15,082 nt of DNA from an uncultured delta proteobacterium. GTDB taxonomy: Bacteria; Desulfobacterota; WTBG01; CAIYCZ01. The notes below the pieces were generated by a model that saw only the letters and a list, made by a program, of their open reading frames with translations, was not told where the DNA came from and made no database searches. Positions 13,353 to 15,082 of this stretch are shown here, in pieces. Every line of letters starts with the position of its first letter. Position 1 is the first letter of the stretch. The stretch spans positions 1 to 15,082 of the forward strand of contig CAIYCZ010000344.1 of assembly GCA_903924805.1 (NCBI GenBank). The letters run 5' to 3'. The position numbers and the translations under genes are program-made.

Positions 13353-15082
13353 TTACTGGCGTCCCTTAACTAACACATCAACCACCGAAGGATCGGCCAG
13401 GGTCGTGGTATCACCCAGATCAGTGATTTGACCAGCAGCGATTCTCTTCAGGATTCTGCGCATAATCTTGCCGCTTCTGGTCTTGGGAAGACCGTCTGCA
13501 AACTGAATCTTATCAGGTGTTGCAATAGGACCGATCTCCTTGCGGACATGGGCGACAAGTTCTTTCTTCAGTTCATCTGACTTTTCGACACCAACGTTCA
13601 GGGTAACGTATGCATAGATACCTTCACCCTTTATCTCATGCGGGAACCCGACAACAGCAGCTTCTGCAACTTTCGGATGAGCAACCAGTGCGCTTTCAAC
13701 TTCAGCAGTCCCCATACGGTGGCCTGAGACATTAATAACGTCGTCAAGACGGCCCATTAAGAAATAATCACCATCCTGGTCTATGCGGGCACCGTCACCG
13801 GTGTAGTATTTACCGGGGAACTGGGTAAAATAGGTGTCTTTAAACCGCTGGTGATCACCGTAGATGGTTCTCATTATACCGGGCCAGGGTTTGGTAATAG
13901 TCAGGTACCCGCCCTCATTAACTTCTACCGGGGTGCCATTTTCACGGACAATTTCCGTAGCCACACCAAAGAAGGGTCGGTTTGCAGAGCCGGGTTTGAT
14001 CTTCATAGCGCCGGGGATCGGGGTAATCAGAAAACCGCCGGTCTCGGTCTGCCAGTAGGTATCCACAATCGGGCAACGGCCTCCGCCGATCTTGTTGTAG
14101 TACCACATCCATGCTTCCGGATTAATCGGCTCACCGACGGTGCCGAGGATTCTCAGGCTGCTCAGATCAATGCCTTCAACCCACTGGTCACCCTGCGCTG
14201 CGATGGCGCGGATTGCGGTCGGAGCGGTGTAGAACTGATTGACCTTGTATTTTTCAACAATTTTCCAGAACCGGGAATAATCCGGCCAGCTGGGAACTCC
14301 TTCAAACATGACACTTGCAGCTCCGTTTGAAAGCGGGCCATAGACTATGTAGCTGTGTCCGGTAACCCAGCCGATGTCAGCAGTACACCAGAAGGTATCC
14401 TCATCTTTCAGATCAAAAACATACTTCAGGGTAGTGGTTACATACAGGAGATAGCCTGCTGTTGTGTGCAGTGCGCCCTTCGGCTTGCCGGTGCTGCCGC
14501 TGGTATAGAGAATGAACAAAGGATCTTCTGCATCCATCTCTTCGGGCTTGCAGTATGCCTTAATGTCCTTTGCGTTCATCTCCTCATTCCACCAGGAATC
14601 GCGGCCTTCTTTCATGGTGCACTTTGAATTTGTCCGGTTGACAACAATACAGGACTTAACGCTCGGGCATGACTCAAGTGCCTGGTCACCACTTGCCTTC
14701 AGAGGAACTGATTTTCCGTTTCTGTAGGACGCGTCGCTGGTGATGAGTATTTTTGCCTCGCAGTCCTGAATTCTGTCCTTCAGGGCTTCTGCACTAAAGC
14801 CGCCAAACACGATGCTGTGGACTGCCCCGATGCGTGCGCAGGCAAGCATGGCAATGGGAAGTTCAGGAATCATGGGCAGATAAATGGCAACCCGGTCACC
14901 CTTCTTGACGCCTTTTTTCTTAAGCACGTTTGCAAACTTGTTTACCTCTGTATAAAGCTCCATATAGGTGTATGTCCGTGCGTCATCCACGGGTTCGCCC
15001 TGCCACATGAGTGCAGCCTTGTTCTTTCTCCAGGTCTTTATGTGGCGGTCAAGGCAATTATAGGAGATATTCAGCTTTGCCC
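13353..15082 (-). CDS. acs: Acetyl-CoA synthetase (AMP-forming), 5' end outside the window
   Basis: The enzyme makes acetyl-CoA from acetate, ATP and CoA through acetyl-AMP in the cytoplasm. About 575 residues are visible of the roughly 650 usual, so some 75 N-terminal residues lie beyond the right edge. The frame is open to the edge and already reads as Acs before the first internal Met at 15008 (KLNISYNCLDRHIKTWRKNK), so that Met is not the start. Visible marks are the phosphate-binding loop YTSGSTGKPKG, CTADIGWVTGHSY, YWQTETGG, whose Trp is the residue that limits the acyl pocket to acetate, the hinge region GRLDDVINVSGHRMGTAE, and the C-terminal PKTRSGK lysine that is acetylated in regulated Acs enzymes. 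The gene is on the same strand as the kinase but separated by about 396 bases with a palindrome, so it is probably a separate unit. Confidence 0.97.
   Translation of the reverse strand, partial: AKLNISYNCLDRHIKTWRKNKAALMWQGEPVDDARTYTYMELYTEVNKFANVLKKKGVKKGDRVAIYLPMIPELPIAMLACARIGAVHSIVFGGFSAEALKDRIQDCEAKILITSDASYRNGKSVPLKASGDQALESCPSVKSCIVVNRTNSKCTMKEGRDSWWNEEMNAKDIKAYCKPEEMDAEDPLFILYTSGSTGKPKGALHTTAGYLLYVTTTLKYVFDLKDEDTFWCTADIGWVTGHSYIVYGPLSNGAASVMFEGVPSWPDYSRFWKIVEKYKVNQFYTAPTAIRAIAAQGDQWVEGIDLSSLRILGTVGEPINPEAWMWYYNKIGGGRCPIVDTYWQTETGGFLITPIPGAMKIKPGSANRPFFGVATEIVRENGTPVEVNEGGYLTITKPWPGIMRTIYGDHQRFKDTYFTQFPGKYYTGDGARIDQDGDYFLMGRLDDVINVSGHRMGTAEVESALVAHPKVAEAAVVGFPHEIKGEGIYAYVTLNVGVEKSDELKKELVAHVRKEIGPIATPDKIQFADGLPKTRSGKIMRRILKRIAAGQITDLGDTTTLADPSVVDVLVKGRQ

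Noticed and set aside
1..15082. tRNA, rRNA, riboswitch or insertion-sequence transposase
   Set aside because: No cloverleaf, rRNA-like sequence, recognisable riboswitch core or transposase frame was seen on reading both strands by eye; a covariance-model scan was not possible.

Overview
The window looks like a chromosomal segment of an anaerobic or facultative bacterium with much c-type cytochrome and flavin-based electron transfer. The best guess is Desulfobacterota or Nitrospirota; an anammox-type planctomycete is a weaker alternative. This rests on gene content: a CCG-domain membrane Fe-S oxidoreductase with EtfAB, a heptaheme cytochrome, a tungsten-type aldehyde:ferredoxin oxidoreductase, a Cache/PAS kinase with an NtrC-type regulator, and acetyl-CoA synthetase. 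No rRNA or other taxonomic marker is present, so the assignment is tentative.

Layout. At the left edge is the C-terminal tail of an RND efflux pump (+ strand, 2-118). An AT-rich stretch follows with a sigma-70-like promoter, a possible small Cys/Pro-rich peptide lacking a normal start codon (284-412), and a gene for an exported beta-rich protein (445-1356) that ends at a clear intrinsic terminator. All remaining genes are on the minus strand. The aldehyde:ferredoxin oxidoreductase gene (3551 down to 1638) stands alone. Next is a four-gene operon read from 8665 down to 3937: etfB, etfA, an ETF:quinone-oxidoreductase-like CCG protein and a membrane-anchored heptaheme cytochrome c, closed by a strong terminator at about 3880-3906. 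Upstream of etfB lies a 734-base non-coding region with a TTGTGA/TCACAA palindrome close to the start codon and two diverged tandem copies of an approximately 100-base element with inverted ends. A two-component pair follows (kinase 12956-10890, then regulator 10830-9400). At the right edge is acetyl-CoA synthetase (stop at 13353, 5' end outside the window), with a perfect 34-base palindrome just after its stop.

How the genes fit together. Acetyl-CoA synthetase activates acetate or recaptures it. The Etf pair would collect electrons from acyl-CoA dehydrogenases encoded elsewhere. The CCG membrane protein would pass them to the quinone pool, and the cytochrome at the end of the same operon may connect this step to periplasmic electron transfer. 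The kinase/NtrC-type pair may sense a small extracytoplasmic ligand and control some of these functions, but no sigma-54 promoter was found beside any gene here, so its targets are unknown. The most unusual items are the start-less small peptide, the tandem inverted-end elements before etfB, and the cytochrome coupled to the Etf operon.
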